The notes under the pieces were generated by a model, which was not told where the DNA came from, searched no databases, and saw only the letters and a list, made by a program, of their open reading frames with translations. A stretch of DNA of 64,000 nucleotides from Rossellomorea aquimaris (GTDB taxonomy: Bacteria > Bacillota > Bacilli > Bacillales > Bacillaceae_B): the NCBI RefSeq assembly GCF_035590735.1, contig NZ_CP141595.1:2823001-2887000 (forward strand), written 5' to 3'. A program made the translations under genes and the position numbers. Below are positions 55,815 through 64,000 of the stretch, in pieces (within the stretch, counting starts at the first letter, position 1; every line of letters begins with the position of its first letter).

Positions 55815-56939
55815 CTATTCTCCAGCTACTTCCTGAATGATTGCTACAACCATTTCAGAAAGCTTGTTCAGTTCTTCAACGGGCATTCTTTCGCTCTTTG
55901 TATGGATTTCTTCGTATCCTACTGCCAAATTGACGGTCGGTACTCCGAAACCTGCGATGACGTTGGCGTCACTTCCGCCTCCGCTTGTAAGAAGCTCGCT
56001 TGGACGACCGATTTTCTTCGCGGCGCGTTTCGCCACTTCGACTACTTCGTCACCGTCTTTGAACTTGAAGCCTGGATACATCACCTGTACTTCAACTTCC
56101 GCTTTTCCGCCCATTTCTTCTGCTACGGATTCAAATGCAGCTTTCATCTTCTCTACTTGAGCTTCCATTTTTTCAGGGACGAGTGAGCGTGCTTCTGCAA
56201 GAATATCCGCCTGTTCACATACGATATTCGTTGCTTTTCCACCTTCGAAGCGTCCGATGTTTGCTGTCGTTTCTTCGTCGATGCGGCCGAGTGGCATTTT
56301 GGAAATCGCTTTAGCCGCAATCGTGATGGCAGAAACGCCTTTTTCAGGAGCTACACCGGCATGCGCTGTTTTCCCATATATCGTCGCTCTCACTTTCGCT
56401 TGTGTAGGAGCGGCCACGATGATATTACCGACTTTCCCATCACTATCAAGGGCGAAACCGTATTTCGCTTTTACTAGAGAAGAATCCAGTGCTTTCGCTC
56501 CGACTAATCCTGATTCTTCTCCTACCGTAATGATGAACTGAATATCACCGTGAGAAATATTGTTCTCTTTAAGTACGCGCACAGATTCAAGCATCGTTGC
56601 AAGACCCGCTTTATCATCGGCTCCAAGAATGGTCGTGCCGTCAGAGTAAATATAGCCATCCTCTTTAAGCGTTGGCTTAACCCCTTTCGCAGGAACAACT
56701 GTATCCATATGAGAAGTGAAATAGATGGTATCCACGCCTTCTTTGTTCCCTTTCAGCGTACAGATCAAGTTTCCGGCACCGTGGCCCGTTTCACCCATCG
56801 TGTCATCTTCAAATACCTCTACTCCCAGATCAGAGAATTTTTGCTTAAGTACTTTCGCGATTTCCGCTTCTTCCTTCGTTTCAGAATCGATTTGAACCAA
56901 TTCCAGGAATTCATTTAGTAAACGTTCATGATTAATCAT
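55815..56939 (-). CDS. yqjE: YqjE-like M20 family metallopeptidase
   Basis: Tripeptidase/PepT-like zinc peptidase, 374 aa. Metal residues: HMDTV (about 76-80), GADDKAG (about 107-113), GEESGL (about 142-147, catalytic Glu), D in ALDSDG, and a late His in EIHTKSE. A dimerisation domain lies near 190-300. GTGGAGG before ATG. Same place as in B. subtilis, next to yqjD. Substrate not certain. Confidence 0.9.
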   Translation of the reverse strand: MINHERLLNEFLELVQIDSETKEEAEIAKVLKQKFSDLGVEVFEDDTMGETGHGAGNLICTLKGNKEGVDTIYFTSHMDTVVPAKGVKPTLKEDGYIYSDGTTILGADDKAGLATMLESVRVLKENNISHGDIQFIITVGEESGLVGAKALDSSLVKAKYGFALDSDGKVGNIIVAAPTQAKVRATIYGKTAHAGVAPEKGVSAITIAAKAISKMPLGRIDEETTANIGRFEGGKATNIVCEQADILAEARSLVPEKMEAQVEKMKAAFESVAEEMGGKAEVEVQVMYPGFKFKDGDEVVEVAKRAAKKIGRPSELLTSGGGSDANVIAGFGVPTVNLAVGYEEIHTKSERMPVEELNKLSEMVVAIIQEVAGE

Positions 56940-57015
56940 TTAGTCGACCTCCACAATTATGTATTCACTTCTATAGTATAGCGTGAAAAGGCCGGTTCAA
57001 CAAATGGTATCGCTT

Positions 57016-58563
57016 CTACAATGGAATGTTCCCGTGCTTTTTCTTTGGTCTCTCTTCCCGTTTATTTCTCATCATTTCCAATCCTTGAATCAATTTGATC
57101 CGGGTTTCACGAGGATCAATGACGTCATCCACCATTCCACGGGACGCTGCCACATATGGATTAGCGAATTTCTCACGGTATTCTTCAATCTTTTGTGCCC
57201 GGAGCTGTTCAGGATTCTCACTGCCTGCAATTTCCCTTGCAAAAATAATATTCGCTGCCCCCTGTGGACCCATGACGGCAATTTCTGCATTAGGCCATGC
57301 AAAAACTAAATCAGCCCCGATGGACTTACTGTTTAGGGCAACATAAGCACCTCCATAGGCTTTTCGTAAAATCACCGTCATTTTTGGAACCGTCGCTTCT
57401 GAATAAGCATAAAGGATTTTCGCACCGTGACGGATGATCCCACCATGCTCCTGCTTGATTCCTGGGAAGAAGCCTGTGACATCTTCAAACGTGATCAACG
57501 GGATATTGAAGGAATCACAGAAACGGATAAAACGGGCTGCTTTGTCAGAGGAATCAATGTCGAGTCCTCCTGCCATGAATTTCGGCTGATTACAGACAAG
57601 TCCTATGACCTCTCCTTTGATTCGGGCCAGACCCACGACTATATTTTTCGCAAATTCTTTTTGAACCTCCATAAAGCTGTCTTCATCCACGATTTCATTG
57701 ATGACCGTGCGGACGTCGTAAGGACGGATAGCATCGAATGGAATCAGGTCCGTTAAATTTCCACGATAATCATCTTTTTCATCCACTTCCAAACGAGGAG
57801 GCTTCTCCTCATTATTTTGGGGTAAATACGCTAATAGCCTTCGAACCTCGAGAAGCACCTCTTCTTCAGTTTTCCCTCTAAAATGAGCATTCCCGCTGAT
57901 GGAGTTATGGACCTTCGCACCGCCTAAATCTTCTGAGCTGATTTTCTCACCGGTGACTGTTTCAATTACTTTAGGTCCTGTGATGAACATTTGACTTGTA
58001 TCATCTACCATAAACACAAAATCCGTGATGGCCGGTGAATAAACCGCTCCTCCTGCGCAAGGTCCCATGATCACGGATATTTGTGGAATCACTCCGGAAT
58101 AAATGGAGTTTCGATAGAAGATGTGTCCGTAGCCATCTAAAGAAACGACGCCTTCTTGAATTCTTGCACCACCAGAATCATTTAACCCAATGAAAGGCGC
58201 ACCATTTTTGACTGCCAGATCCATGACATTTGAAATCTTCTTTGCATGCATTTCCCCCAATGCGCCGCCAAATACCGTGAAATCCTGAGAAAATAAGTAG
58301 ATGGGTTTTCCATTTACTTTTCCATAACCTGTAACGACTCCATCTCCAGGACCCTGAACCCCGTCCAGTCCAAAGTCTGAACAGCGATGTTCAATGAATG
58401 GATTCAGTTCAACAAAGCTGCCAGGATCCACTAAAATATCGATTCGTTCTCTCGCAGTCAGTTTTCCTTTTTCGTGCTGCTTATCTATTTTTTTATCCCC
58501 GCCGCCTAATTCTACTTCTCTTCTTCGATCATACAATTCATTAATCTTTTCATAAATATCCAT
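57016..58563 (-). CDS. yqjD: Acyl-CoA carboxyltransferase subunit (propionyl-CoA carboxylase beta/MmdA type)
   Basis: 515 aa crotonase-fold carboxyltransferase. N-terminal GKLTARERIDILVDPGSF (about 34-51), GGALGEMHAKK, GPCAGGAVYSP (about 172) and the second acyl site region AYGGAYVALNSK, GPQGAANIIF. Could be the beta subunit of propionyl-CoA carboxylase or a methylmalonyl-CoA decarboxylase. No biotin carboxylase or biotin carrier gene is adjacent. ATG at 58563 follows GGGGAG; it begins 4 bases after mce. Confidence 0.9.
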   Translation of the reverse strand: MDIYEKINELYDRRREVELGGGDKKIDKQHEKGKLTARERIDILVDPGSFVELNPFIEHRCSDFGLDGVQGPGDGVVTGYGKVNGKPIYLFSQDFTVFGGALGEMHAKKISNVMDLAVKNGAPFIGLNDSGGARIQEGVVSLDGYGHIFYRNSIYSGVIPQISVIMGPCAGGAVYSPAITDFVFMVDDTSQMFITGPKVIETVTGEKISSEDLGGAKVHNSISGNAHFRGKTEEEVLLEVRRLLAYLPQNNEEKPPRLEVDEKDDYRGNLTDLIPFDAIRPYDVRTVINEIVDEDSFMEVQKEFAKNIVVGLARIKGEVIGLVCNQPKFMAGGLDIDSSDKAARFIRFCDSFNIPLITFEDVTGFFPGIKQEHGGIIRHGAKILYAYSEATVPKMTVILRKAYGGAYVALNSKSIGADLVFAWPNAEIAVMGPQGAANIIFAREIAGSENPEQLRAQKIEEYREKFANPYVAASRGMVDDVIDPRETRIKLIQGLEMMRNKREERPKKKHGNIPL

Positions 58564-58567
58564 TATG

Positions 58568-58981
58568 TTACTCCCCTTTGATGTTTGATTTATCACATAG
58601 TTCATATAGTACACCGTGCGCTGACTTTGGATGCATGAAGGCAACAGCAGCTCCGCCAGCCCCCGGTTTTGGCGTTTCGTTGATCATCCGGACTCCGCTC
58701 ACTTGCAGTTCCTTGATCCGTTCCTCAATTCCTTCTACACCGAAGGCAATATGGTGAATGCCTTCTCCTTTTTTCTCAATGAATTTGGCAATCGGACTTT
58801 CCTTATGTAATGGTTCAAGTAACTCAAGCTTAATATTTCCACCATCAATAAATGCTACTTTCACACCTTGATTTCCCACTTCTTCTATCTTGATGAGTGA
58901 AAGCCCAAGAGTATCTTCGTAAAATGGAAGAACATTGTCTATTGATGATACCGCTATTCCGATATGGTCTACCTTTTTCAT
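58568..58981 (-). CDS. mce: Methylmalonyl-CoA epimerase
   Basis: VOC-fold epimerase, 137 aa, converting (S)- to (R)-methylmalonyl-CoA. Metal residues in DHIGIAVSS (His about 5), GIHHIAFGV (His about 87) and VLYELCD (Glu near 129). First gene of mce-yqjD; B. subtilis YqjC. ATG at 58981 chosen because GGGGG lies 9 bases upstream. Confidence 0.93.
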   Translation of the reverse strand: MKKVDHIGIAVSSIDNVLPFYEDTLGLSLIKIEEVGNQGVKVAFIDGGNIKLELLEPLHKESPIAKFIEKKGEGIHHIAFGVEGIEERIKELQVSGVRMINETPKPGAGGAAVAFMHPKSAHGVLYELCDKSNIKGE

Positions 58982-59172
58982 CCCTATCATCCCCCTGTTG
59001 TTTACATGCTCCACCCGTATAGTATTCGATAAATGTTGTCGAATTCCCTCCTAATCCGGCGAATAATTAAAGCGTTTTCTTTTTATACCAATGGTTGTTT
59101 TCTCTCCCTATTCACGATAAAATAGAGTTGAAAATCGCCTCTATAAGGTGAGGTGAAGAATGGAGAGATACA

Positions 59173-59268
59173 ATGGGTAATAAAAAATTACAAAAAATAA
59201 TTGTATTTGTCATGTTGTTTGCAATGATTGCATCGACGATCATGGCGGGACTGACTTTCTTATTATAA
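59173..59268 (+). CDS. prli42: Prli42-like stressosome-associated peptide
   Basis: 31 aa, MGNKKLQKI followed by one membrane span and ending TFLL. Length, basic N-terminus with KK, single helix and end match the Prli42/DUF4044 peptides, which anchor the stressosome (RsbR/RsbS) to the membrane in Listeria. GGAGAGATA lies before the ATG. It is shorter than usual gene-finding cut-offs and lies alone between mce and yqjB, on the opposite strand. Confidence 0.75.
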   Translation: MGNKKLQKIIVFVMLFAMIASTIMAGLTFLL

Positions 59269-59275
59269 TAGAAAA

Positions 59276-59319
59276 CAAAGGATCTGCTTTTCGACTGGGT
59301 CGATTGGCAGATCCTTTTT
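59276..59319. terminator. Bidirectional terminator
   Basis: AAAGGATCTGC/GCAGATCCTTTTT stem with an inner TCGA/TCGA hairpin, between Prli42 and the convergent yqjB. Confidence 0.85.
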
Positions 59320-59821
59320 ATTTTATCGCACCGTGATCTTTTCCCAGCTGATAGAAGCTTTTGTTCGTTTTGACAACTAGAACCTTTGTTCCTATTGGCA
59401 CCTGATCAAACAGATATTCGACATGTTTGTTGTGCATTCGGATGCATCCATTTGAGATATATTTGCCTATGCTTGAAGGTTGATTCGTTCCGTGGATTCC
59501 ATAGATCCTTCCGTCTGTCCCCTTGGCGTCAAACCCGATCCATCTCGAACCCAAAGGATTCCGTGGGTCTCCACCTGGAATATTCTTCTTACGATAATAA
59601 GGGTTCTTGGCTTTGACTGTTACATTAAATAGTCCTTCCGGGGTGAGGGTCGTCGTTTTCCCTGTTGCTACCGGGAATGTGTGCTGAACCTTCCCGTCGT
59701 CGATGTAGGCTAATTGATTACTTTCCTTGTTCACGATAATAAACGGATCCCCGGGCAGGGGATTCCTTCCAAGTGGCCATATGGGAGAAGCGAACAAGAT
59801 AATGGCAAGAAGTATACGCAT
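59318..59821 (-). CDS. yqjB: L,D-transpeptidase (YkuD domain)
   Basis: Peptidoglycan cross-linking or remodelling enzyme, 167 aa. Signal sequence (1-16), YkuD domain from about 25: GIHGT (about 108-112), and the catalytic SNGCIRM (about 122-128) with Cys. No LysM domain. Follows yqjA by 21 bases on the same strand, so likely co-transcribed. The yqjB name rests on position; sequence identity was not tested. Confidence 0.85.
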   Translation of the reverse strand: MRILLAIILFASPIWPLGRNPLPGDPFIIVNKESNQLAYIDDGKVQHTFPVATGKTTTLTPEGLFNVTVKAKNPYYRKKNIPGGDPRNPLGSRWIGFDAKGTDGRIYGIHGTNQPSSIGKYISNGCIRMHNKHVEYLFDQVPIGTKVLVVKTNKSFYQLGKDHGAIK

Positions 59822-59842
59822 CCTATCACCTTTTTTCGTGTT

Positions 59843-60829
59843 TTAGGTGTAGTTTACTTCCTTTTGATCATTTTCATCCTTCTTTATTCCTTTAAACGAA
59901 CTTTTCAGAAGAAGATACTGCTCCATCTCTTGAACAAATTGATAGAGAGCGGCGCGGGTTTCAAATTCTTCCCTCGTCTTCGGTAAATCCATCTGTTCAA
60001 ACTCCACTTTCATATCGTACAATTTTTTCAAATAAAACAGGGCCGTGTTTCCCGGATGTATGTGATCACTAAGCTCATCCAGAAATTCCGCAATCCGATG
60101 TCCCTGCTCAACCGTCAATGAGATCGATGTCGCGATCGGTAAAATACGCTGTAGGATTTCGAACTGTTTTTCCCTCATTTTAAAATACAAATAATATAAG
60201 TTCTCATGTCGTAAAAAGTGATTTTCAACATCTTTGAATGCGATGGTCTTCGCTTCTTTAAGTAATTGTTCTGTTTCAGTGATTTCTTTTCCATCCCATT
60301 GGCTATCATTTGTTCGCAGGTAGTTGATCATTTCACAAAAGATTTTATAGAAATTGGCTTCGATCTTTTCTTGATATTCGATCATCTTTTTATCAACACT
60401 TGGCATATACAAATTCATAATAAGAGCGATTCCGATCCCAATCACTATGATTCCTAATTCATTTTGAAAAAGGCCGGGGGTCACGTTACCTGCCGAATAA
60501 ATATGTAAAATGATAACGGAACTGGTGACTATTCCTTCTTTGATATTCAGGGCCACCGTAATCGGAATGAACACAAGTAATAACAAGCCGATTACGGCAG
60601 GATGATAGGCAATGAACTCAAAGAACGCAGCCGAAATCATCATGGCGATCACACAGGCCAGGAAACGGCTCCATGAAGCGTTGACCGATTTCTTCTTCGT
60701 GTTCTGAATGCACAGTATCGTCAATATTCCGGCAGATACAAAGTTATCCAGCTGAAACCACTGTGCGATGCTGATCGCAACCGCTGTCCCGATCCCAGTC
60801 TTAAGTGTTCGATACCCGATTCGAAACAT
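59843..60829 (-). CDS. yqjA: YqjA-like membrane protein (aromatic acid exporter family)
   Basis: 328 aa. N-terminal half has about five hydrophobic spans (ArAE_1 domain), C-terminal half is a soluble helical domain (about 150-328), as in the ArAE/FUSC group. GLGTAVAISIAQW-like GIGTAVAISIAQWFQL is near 12-27. Its substrate is not known; the aromatic-acid assignment comes from the family name only. GGAGAAAA before ATG. Confidence 0.85.
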   Translation of the reverse strand: MFRIGYRTLKTGIGTAVAISIAQWFQLDNFVSAGILTILCIQNTKKKSVNASWSRFLACVIAMMISAAFFEFIAYHPAVIGLLLLVFIPITVALNIKEGIVTSSVIILHIYSAGNVTPGLFQNELGIIVIGIGIALIMNLYMPSVDKKMIEYQEKIEANFYKIFCEMINYLRTNDSQWDGKEITETEQLLKEAKTIAFKDVENHFLRHENLYYLYFKMREKQFEILQRILPIATSISLTVEQGHRIAEFLDELSDHIHPGNTALFYLKKLYDMKVEFEQMDLPKTREEFETRAALYQFVQEMEQYLLLKSSFKGIKKDENDQKEVNYT

Positions 60830-60893
60830 TCATTTTTCTCCTAACTCTTTCTTTTTTTAGCTACTTTAGAATACCATAATTCCCCTTGAACAT

Positions 60894-60931
60894 AAAAAGG
60901 AGGATTAACGAGACTGTTCGCTAATCCTTCC
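60894..60931 (-). terminator. Terminator of the arginine transporter operon
   Basis: GGAAGGATTAGCGA/TCTCGTTAATCCTCC stem followed by TTTTTATG on the minus strand, 6 bases past the ATPase gene. Confidence 0.85.
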
Positions 60932-60936
60932 ATCGT

Positions 60937-61659
60937 TCAAAGTATTTTTTCTAAGAATTCTTTTCCCCGGTCGCTTTGCGGGTTCGAGAAAAACGAAATA
61001 GGCTCTCCTTCTTCGACGATTTTTCCATCATCCATGAATAAGACTCTGTCTGCCACTTCCCTTGCAAAGCCCATTTCATGGGTTACAATGATCATCGTCA
61101 TCCCTGAATGAGCGAGTGACTTCATGACTTCCAGCACCTCTTTGACCATTTCAGGATCCAGTGCAGATGTCGGTTCATCAAAAAGCATGACTTTTGGTTC
61201 CATGGCCAGTGCCCTTGCGATTGCCACACGCTGCTTTTGACCTCCTGATAAACGGTTTGGATATTCCTCACATTTCTCTTTCAAACCGACTTTTGTTAGA
61301 AGGTCCGTCCCTAGTTTTTTTGCTTCTGTTCTGTTTAGCCCTTTCACTTTCACTGGAGCGTAGATCACGTTTTCCAACGCTGTCATATGAGGAAAAAGAT
61401 GAAAGTGTTGAAATACCATCCCTATATCTTGTCTCACTTTGCTTATATTCTTGCTTTTCACAACAGCTTCTTCAAAGTATATCGATCCTGAAGTTGGTTC
61501 CTCTAAATAATTCAGACAGCGGAGCAGAGTGGATTTTCCGGAACCTGAAGGACCGATCAATGCGACAACCTCCCCTTTTTCTACGGAGAAATCGATCCCT
61601 TTTAATACTTGAAGCTTTCCAAACGATTTTGTAATCTTTTCTGCTTTAATCATTTCCAC
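60937..61659 (-). CDS. artR: Amino-acid ABC transporter ATPase (ArtR/YqiZ)
   Basis: 240 aa ATP-binding subunit of a polar amino acid importer, probably arginine. Walker [10 protein letters not shown] (about 34-42), Q-loop GMVFQ, signature LSGGQKQR (about 138-145), Walker [13 protein letters not shown], and switch His in IVTHEMG. GTG start (ATG two codons on is an option). It overlaps artQ by 14 bases. B. subtilis YqiZ by position. Confidence 0.93.
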   Translation of the reverse strand: MEMIKAEKITKSFGKLQVLKGIDFSVEKGEVVALIGPSGSGKSTLLRCLNYLEEPTSGSIYFEEAVVKSKNISKVRQDIGMVFQHFHLFPHMTALENVIYAPVKVKGLNRTEAKKLGTDLLTKVGLKEKCEEYPNRLSGGQKQRVAIARALAMEPKVMLFDEPTSALDPEMVKEVLEVMKSLAHSGMTMIIVTHEMGFAREVADRVLFMDDGKIVEEGEPISFFSNPQSDRGKEFLEKIL

Positions 61660-62305
61660 GTAGTCTCCTTTCCAGCGCTTTCCCTAATAAGGTTAGAATC
61701 ATGACAAGCACATAATAGATCAGTCCTGCAAATAAGAGTGGTTCGAAAAAGGAATACAAATCACTACCTACCATATACGAACGTCTCATCACATCGGCTG
61801 CCCCGATAACAGTGACGATGGCAGATTCCTTCGTAAGGGTGATAAATTCGTTCATTAAGGCAGGCAGGATGTTTTTAATGGCCTGAGGCAGGATCAAATC
61901 TTTCATCATCAAACGATATGGAACCCCAAGGGCCATGGCCGCTTCCTTTTGACCTTTATCCACTGCATTGATTCCCGCACGGATGATCTCGGAAATATAG
62001 GCAGCTGAATTTAGGGAAAAAGAAAGGATGGCTGCTGTATACGGTTCGATCTGAGTTCCAAAAAGCTGAGGGGAACCATAAAAGATGATCATTAATTGCA
62101 GAACTAAAGGAGTCCCCCGAAAAACCGATGTATAAATATCTGCAAGTAATGTTAAAGGTTTGATGGAACTTATTTTACAAAGAGCAAGCAGAATACCGAA
62201 GGCAAATCCAAGTATTCCTGCTAACCCGACAATTTTAAGAGTGACCTTCAATCCTTCCAAAATAAAAGGAATCGAAGGGATCAGTTGTTGAAAATCAAGT
62301 GGCAT
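61646..62305 (-). CDS. artQ: Amino-acid ABC transporter permease (ArtQ/YqiY)
   Basis: Membrane subunit of the importer, 219 aa, with five spans of the HisM/GlnP family (N-terminal [23 protein letters not shown] loop [20 protein letters not shown] near 113-132). ATG at 62305 follows GGAGGAG; the frame opens 5 codons earlier. Overlap with artR indicates coupling. Confidence 0.93.
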   Translation of the reverse strand: MPLDFQQLIPSIPFILEGLKVTLKIVGLAGILGFAFGILLALCKISSIKPLTLLADIYTSVFRGTPLVLQLMIIFYGSPQLFGTQIEPYTAAILSFSLNSAAYISEIIRAGINAVDKGQKEAAMALGVPYRLMMKDLILPQAIKNILPALMNEFITLTKESAIVTVIGAADVMRRSYMVGSDLYSFFEPLLFAGLIYYVLVMILTLLGKALERRLRGND

Positions 62306-62336
62306 TGTATTCTCCTCCAATCGTGCTGTTAAATAG

Positions 62337-62368
62337 GAAGGGCTAACCGATGATGGGTTAGCCCTTCT
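62337..62368 (-). terminator. Intercistronic hairpin between artP and artQ
   Basis: GAAGGGCTAACC/GGTTAGCCCTTC, 12-base stem with GATGAT-type loop, 7 bases after artP. Only a short T-poor tail follows, so it is more likely an attenuator or mRNA-stabilising stem that keeps the binding protein at higher level than the permease and ATPase. Confidence 0.6.
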
Positions 62369-62374
62369 ATCAAT

Positions 62375-63157
62375 CTACTGTTCTCCGTCAAACCACTTTT
62401 TAGCCAGTTTATCCAATTCTCCTTTTTCTTCGAGCTTTTTCAATGCATCATTGAATTCGCTTGTAAGCTCACTATCCTTTGGAAGTGCAACGGCAGAACC
62501 GGCCTCTTCTTCGTTCACGTCCATTGTATTTCCTTGAAGTTCTTCATTTTTATCCAAATAACCATTTGCTACTGTATTTTCGATGATAATGGCATCAAAA
62601 CGTCCATTTTGCAGATCCTGTATCAGCTCGGGTATACGGTCACGGGTCTCTACTTTTAATGGGATGGATGTGGAAAGTTCTTCTGCAGCATCCTGTTGGA
62701 TGGAACCTAACTGAACGCCAACCGTTTTCCCATCAAGATCCTTTTCGCTTTGAATTCCGCTCTCTTTTGTTGAGATGATCATATCTTTTGCTGTGTAGTA
62801 GACATCAGTGAAGTCAACGTTCTTTTGTCGTTCCGGCGTAGGAGTCATAGCTGAAAGAACAAAGTCCACCTGGCCGGTTTTAAGTGCTGAAATCAAACCG
62901 CTGAACTCCATATCTTTGATCTCAATTTCATACCCAAGTTCATCTGCCAGCATATGAGCCAAGTCAATGTCGTACCCGATAAATTCATCACTGTTTGCCG
63001 TATCGACATATTCAAATGGTTTATAGTCAGCCGACGTACCCATAATCAGTTTCTTTGATTCACCTGAAGCGGTTCCTGCCTTTTCATTTCCTGCACCACA
63101 CGCAGCAAGAGTAGTAGAAACGATTAATAATAATATAAGAGATAATATCTTTTTCAT
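62375..63157 (-). CDS. artP: Amino-acid ABC transporter substrate-binding lipoprotein (ArtP/YqiX)
   Basis: 260 aa. Lipoprotein signal ending LAACGAG (lipid Cys near 20), then a family-3 solute-binding domain: GTSADYKPFEYVD (about 40-52), FIGYDIDLAHMLADELGY, and a long C-terminal KKLEEKGELDKLAKKWF. AGGAGG before ATG. Arginine specificity is inferred from synteny with YqiXYZ and the possible ArgR boxes upstream. Confidence 0.93.
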   Translation of the reverse strand: MKKILSLILLLIVSTTLAACGAGNEKAGTASGESKKLIMGTSADYKPFEYVDTANSDEFIGYDIDLAHMLADELGYEIEIKDMEFSGLISALKTGQVDFVLSAMTPTPERQKNVDFTDVYYTAKDMIISTKESGIQSEKDLDGKTVGVQLGSIQQDAAEELSTSIPLKVETRDRIPELIQDLQNGRFDAIIIENTVANGYLDKNEELQGNTMDVNEEEAGSAVALPKDSELTSEFNDALKKLEEKGELDKLAKKWFDGEQ

Positions 63158-63179
63158 TGTAATTCCTCCTCGATTTAAA

Positions 63180-63250
63180 TGTATAAATATAATATATAAT
63201 GTATATTAATTACTATATTCGTATTGTAGCAAATATAAATATTTATGCAA
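63180..63250 (-). promoter_or_regulatory. Promoter and possible ArgR boxes of artPQR
   Basis: Minus strand: TTGCAT (63245-63250), 16 bases, TACAAT (63223-63228). Two sequences starting TGTATA at 63180 and 63200 match the ARG-box core TGnATWWWWATnCA at about 12 of 14 bases each and lie 20 bases apart around the start of transcription. The AT-rich setting makes chance matches possible. Confidence 0.4.
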
Positions 63251-63598
63251 TAGTTTTTATGTATATCCATAAATGTTTATATATTCTGAAAATATAAGTC
63301 TTTATAACACAAGGTTTTTAAATTTTCTGGCTGAAGGAATAAAATACACCAGAACAATTTTATTCATAACATATGCATACTTCACAAAATGAAAATGTTG
63401 AGAAAAATGATGATTGCAGTATTTCTTTAATGTTTTCAAACATTGGGTTTTGATAAATCGTAGGCAAAGGAGGTATTATTTTGTAAAGAGAATTATTTTC
63501 TATGAATTCCATTTGGAATGATTACCTTGATGTGGATATGTTGAAAGAAATCAGTGAATCTTCACCTTTTAATTCAAGAGATTTCGTCTGGTTTCACT
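63251..63598. other. Gene-free AT-rich stretch
   Basis: No open frame with a ribosome site, hairpin or repeat that I can support; AT-rich filler between the artPQR promoter and the AATTGCGTC cluster. Confidence 0.5.
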
Positions 63599-63650
63599 TA
63601 ATTGCGTCATTTCAAACGGTAATTGCGTCATTTTTCCATTAATTGCGTCT
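63599..63650. repeat. Cluster of three AATTGCGTC motifs
   Basis: TTAATTGCGTC or GTAATTGCGTC three times, with GCGTC cores at 63604, 63625 and 63645 (21 and 20 bases apart). Same motif as at 17436-17522. It lies in the gene-free stretch between artP and brxB. Confidence 0.65.
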
Positions 63651-63709
63651 TTTCCATAAGGAATCGCACCGTTTTGCAAAAAACGAAGGAAATTTTTATT
63701 CGTACACCG

Positions 63710-63779
63710 AAAAAAACCCGTCAAGCTCCTCACACAAACATCCACATAAAGCAGATACTCATGTAAGGAACCTAACGGG
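63710..63779 (-). terminator. Terminator of brxB
   Basis: CCCGTTAGGTTCCTTACA pairs imperfectly with TGTGAGGAGCTTGACGGG across a long loop, followed by seven T on the minus strand. Confidence 0.7.
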
Positions 63780-63797
63780 CCTCACTCTCTTACTTAC

Positions 63798-64000
63798 TTA
63801 CACTTCTTCACAATACTGATCGAAGTAAGATTGAATTTTGTTCACAACCGACATTGGATCGTGACCTTCAATTTCATGTCTTTCTACCATCGTCAATAGC
63901 TTTCCATCTTTTAATAGAGCAAATGACGGTGAGGATGGCGGGTAGCCGGTAAAGTAGCTGCGCGCTTTCGCAGTGGCTTCTTTATCTTGGCCGGCGAAAA
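63798..64000 (-). CDS. brxB: BrxB (YqiW), bacilliredoxin, C-terminal part
   Basis: Partial: 66 C-terminal residues, ending [28 protein letters not shown] and [16 protein letters not shown] are typical of DUF1094 bacilliredoxins, which remove bacillithiol from protein cysteines. The active-site CGC lies upstream of the right window edge. It is the gene next to yqiX in B. subtilis. Confidence 0.9.
   Translation of the reverse strand, partial: FAGQDKEATAKARSYFTGYPPSSPSFALLKDGKLLTMVERHEIEGHDPMSVVNKIQSYFDQYCEEV

Overview
This window looks like chromosome from an endospore-forming member of the Bacillaceae. The gene order closely follows the Bacillus subtilis res-spm-scp-spoVA-spoIIA-deo-fur-yqk-yqj-yqi segment. 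Many proteins are near-identical in pattern to B. subtilis SpmA, RibT, SpoIIAB, SigF, Fur, Pdp and Gdh. Repeat content and accessory genes suggest a marine or soil genus related to Bacillus (Rossellomorea-like is my guess), but no rRNA is present to prove it. No phage, insertion sequence, CRISPR array or tRNA gene was seen.

Layout. 1-3.5 kb: cytochrome c biogenesis (resC partial, resB, resA) and rluB. 3.5-4.2 kb: repeat-bearing intergenic DNA. 4.2-6.5 kb: spore maturation genes dacB-spmA-spmB behind a SigE-type promoter. 6.7-8.1 kb: condensin partners scpA-scpB. 8.2-10.9 kb: ypuF, ribT, a tiny membrane peptide and lysA. 10.9-14.1 kb: a spoVA operon (AA-AB-AEA-AF) that lacks the usual AC-AD-AEB core. 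14.3-17.2 kb: dacF and spoIIAA-spoIIAB-sigF, with recognisable SigF, SigH and Spo0A sites. 17.6-21.1 kb: nucleoside salvage deoB-punA-pdp. 21.3-25.4 kb: xerD, yqzK, fur, spoIIM, an acetyltransferase, nudF and the 41-codon mciZ. 25.5-35.6 kb: the yqk region, with an acetoacetate cluster (thiolase, CoA-transferase, divergent HMG-CoA lyase), a SASP-like gene behind a SigG promoter, and a LexA-controlled Y-family polymerase. 35.7-40.5 kb: an array of 126-bp hairpin repeats, glcU-gdh, a lipoprotein and yqjPQ. 40.6-46.5 kb: a proline T-box with proI, a glycosyltransferase, namA and rnz. 46.8-55.5 kb: zwf and gnd, separated by an accessory block, then a second Y-family polymerase and a lone CheW. 55.6-64 kb: more 126-bp repeats, yqjE, an acyl-CoA carboxyltransferase with its epimerase, Prli42, yqjBA, the arginine-type ABC transporter and the end of brxB.

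How the genes work together. The largest theme is sporulation. Spo0A and SigH sites start spoIIA, whose products set SigF activity in the forespore. SpoIIM acts in engulfment, DacB with SpmAB in cortex and core dehydration, MciZ on FtsZ in the mother cell, and SpoVA, Gdh/GlcU and the SASP-like peptide late in the forespore. The second theme is central carbon flow: zwf, gnd, deoB, punA and pdp join the pentose phosphate pathway to nucleoside salvage, and the acetoacetate cluster feeds acetyl-CoA. Stress functions include SOS polymerases, Fur, NamA, bacilliredoxin and the stressosome peptide Prli42.

The least explained features are two arrays of 126-bp hairpin repeats with compensatory base changes, two clusters of an AATTGCGTC motif at about 21-bp spacing, and the missing spoVAC-AD-AEB genes. 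All calls come from reading the sequence and remembered family knowledge; no database search was run.
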